A stretch of DNA of 64,000 nt from CAVQYV01 sp963718295 [NCBI: uncultured Methylomirabilota bacterium] (GTDB taxonomy: Bacteria; Methylomirabilota; Methylomirabilia; CAVQYV01), in assembly GCA_963718295.1 (NCBI GenBank), contig CAVQYV010000003.1:372001-436000 (forward strand), read 5' to 3'. The notes under the pieces were generated by a model. It worked only from the letters and a program-made list of their open reading frames with translations, was not told the DNA's origin and ran no database searches. Every line of letters begins with the position of its first letter. The first letter of the stretch is position 1. The position numbers and the translations under genes were made by a program. Shown piece by piece: positions 63,931 through 64,000 of this stretch.

Positions 63931-64000
63931 TTGTGGTCACTTCTCCACCCTGGGAAGCCTCCCCTGGTCCAGGTATGCCTCTCGTACAGCAAATCTCCAG

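Overview
The window reads as one ordinary chromosomal segment of a GC-rich, probably anaerobic Gram-negative bacterium, most likely an uncultured lineage. The support is an RND pump, outer-membrane and periplasmic proteins, a nine-haem cytochrome c, two molybdopterin oxidoreductases, a selenocysteine peroxiredoxin and two branched-chain amino-acid (Liv) ABC systems. A Desulfobacterota-like organism would fit, but I cannot place it from sequence alone. No rRNA, tRNA or CRISPR array was recognised. All calls come from reading the sequence; no database search was run.

Layout. 1-5.4 kb: the 3' part of an asparagine synthetase, a small secreted protein with a clear terminator, a RelE/ParE-like toxin remnant, an LDH2-type dehydrogenase and an iron alcohol dehydrogenase. 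5.4-8.5 kb: two LemA genes and a GIDE/HEAT membrane protein. 8.6-16.4 kb: an accessory stretch with a broken GT39 glycosyltransferase, a pRiA4b ORF-3 protein, a hydrolase fragment, a complete IS630 element, a DUF6600-type protein, a Spy-like protein and dispersed palindromic repeats. 16.9-21.7 kb: liv operon 1 (K-H-M-G-F). 22-27.8 kb: a transposase remnant and an RND pump-adaptor-TetR operon with a visible operator. 28-35.1 kb: a DUF4139-like protein, then aspS-gatC (fused), a gatA-like gene and gatB. 35.4-38.9 kb: molybdopterin oxidoreductase, four-cluster ferredoxin and mobA. 39-41.3 kb: nonahaem cytochrome c. 41.5-47.6 kb: an operon of Lrp-like RAM protein, trpC-, trpF-, RibD_C- and trpD-like genes and a second molybdopterin oxidoreductase, followed by a convergent MFS exporter. 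49.3-54.1 kb: liv operon 2 (H-M-K-G-F). 54.3-57.1 kb: PatB/MalY lyase, GlcG-like protein and Tat-exported metallo-beta-lactamase. 57.3-64 kb: small Cys-rich protein, SDR reductase plus radical SAM pair, selenoperoxiredoxin, DUF1207-like protein, thiM and a NUDIX hydrolase.

Three parts stand out. First, aspartyl-tRNA synthetase is fused to a GatC-like tail and followed by a GatA homologue that has lost its whole Ser-cisSer-Lys triad and by a GatB lacking the DYRYFPEPD segment. Second, trpC/F/D-like genes without trpE/G/A/B are joined to a RibD-type reductase and a molybdopterin enzyme behind a strong promoter; the TrpD homologue has altered substrate loops, so a pathway other than tryptophan synthesis is plausible. 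Third, the peroxiredoxin has an in-frame TGA exactly at the peroxidatic cysteine with a bacterial SECIS-type hairpin just downstream.

Several genes are split by single-base changes in short G/C runs (about 6686, 8369, 8841, 9435, 45673). This pattern looks more like sequencing or assembly error than decay, although the GT39 gene also carries a nonsense codon.
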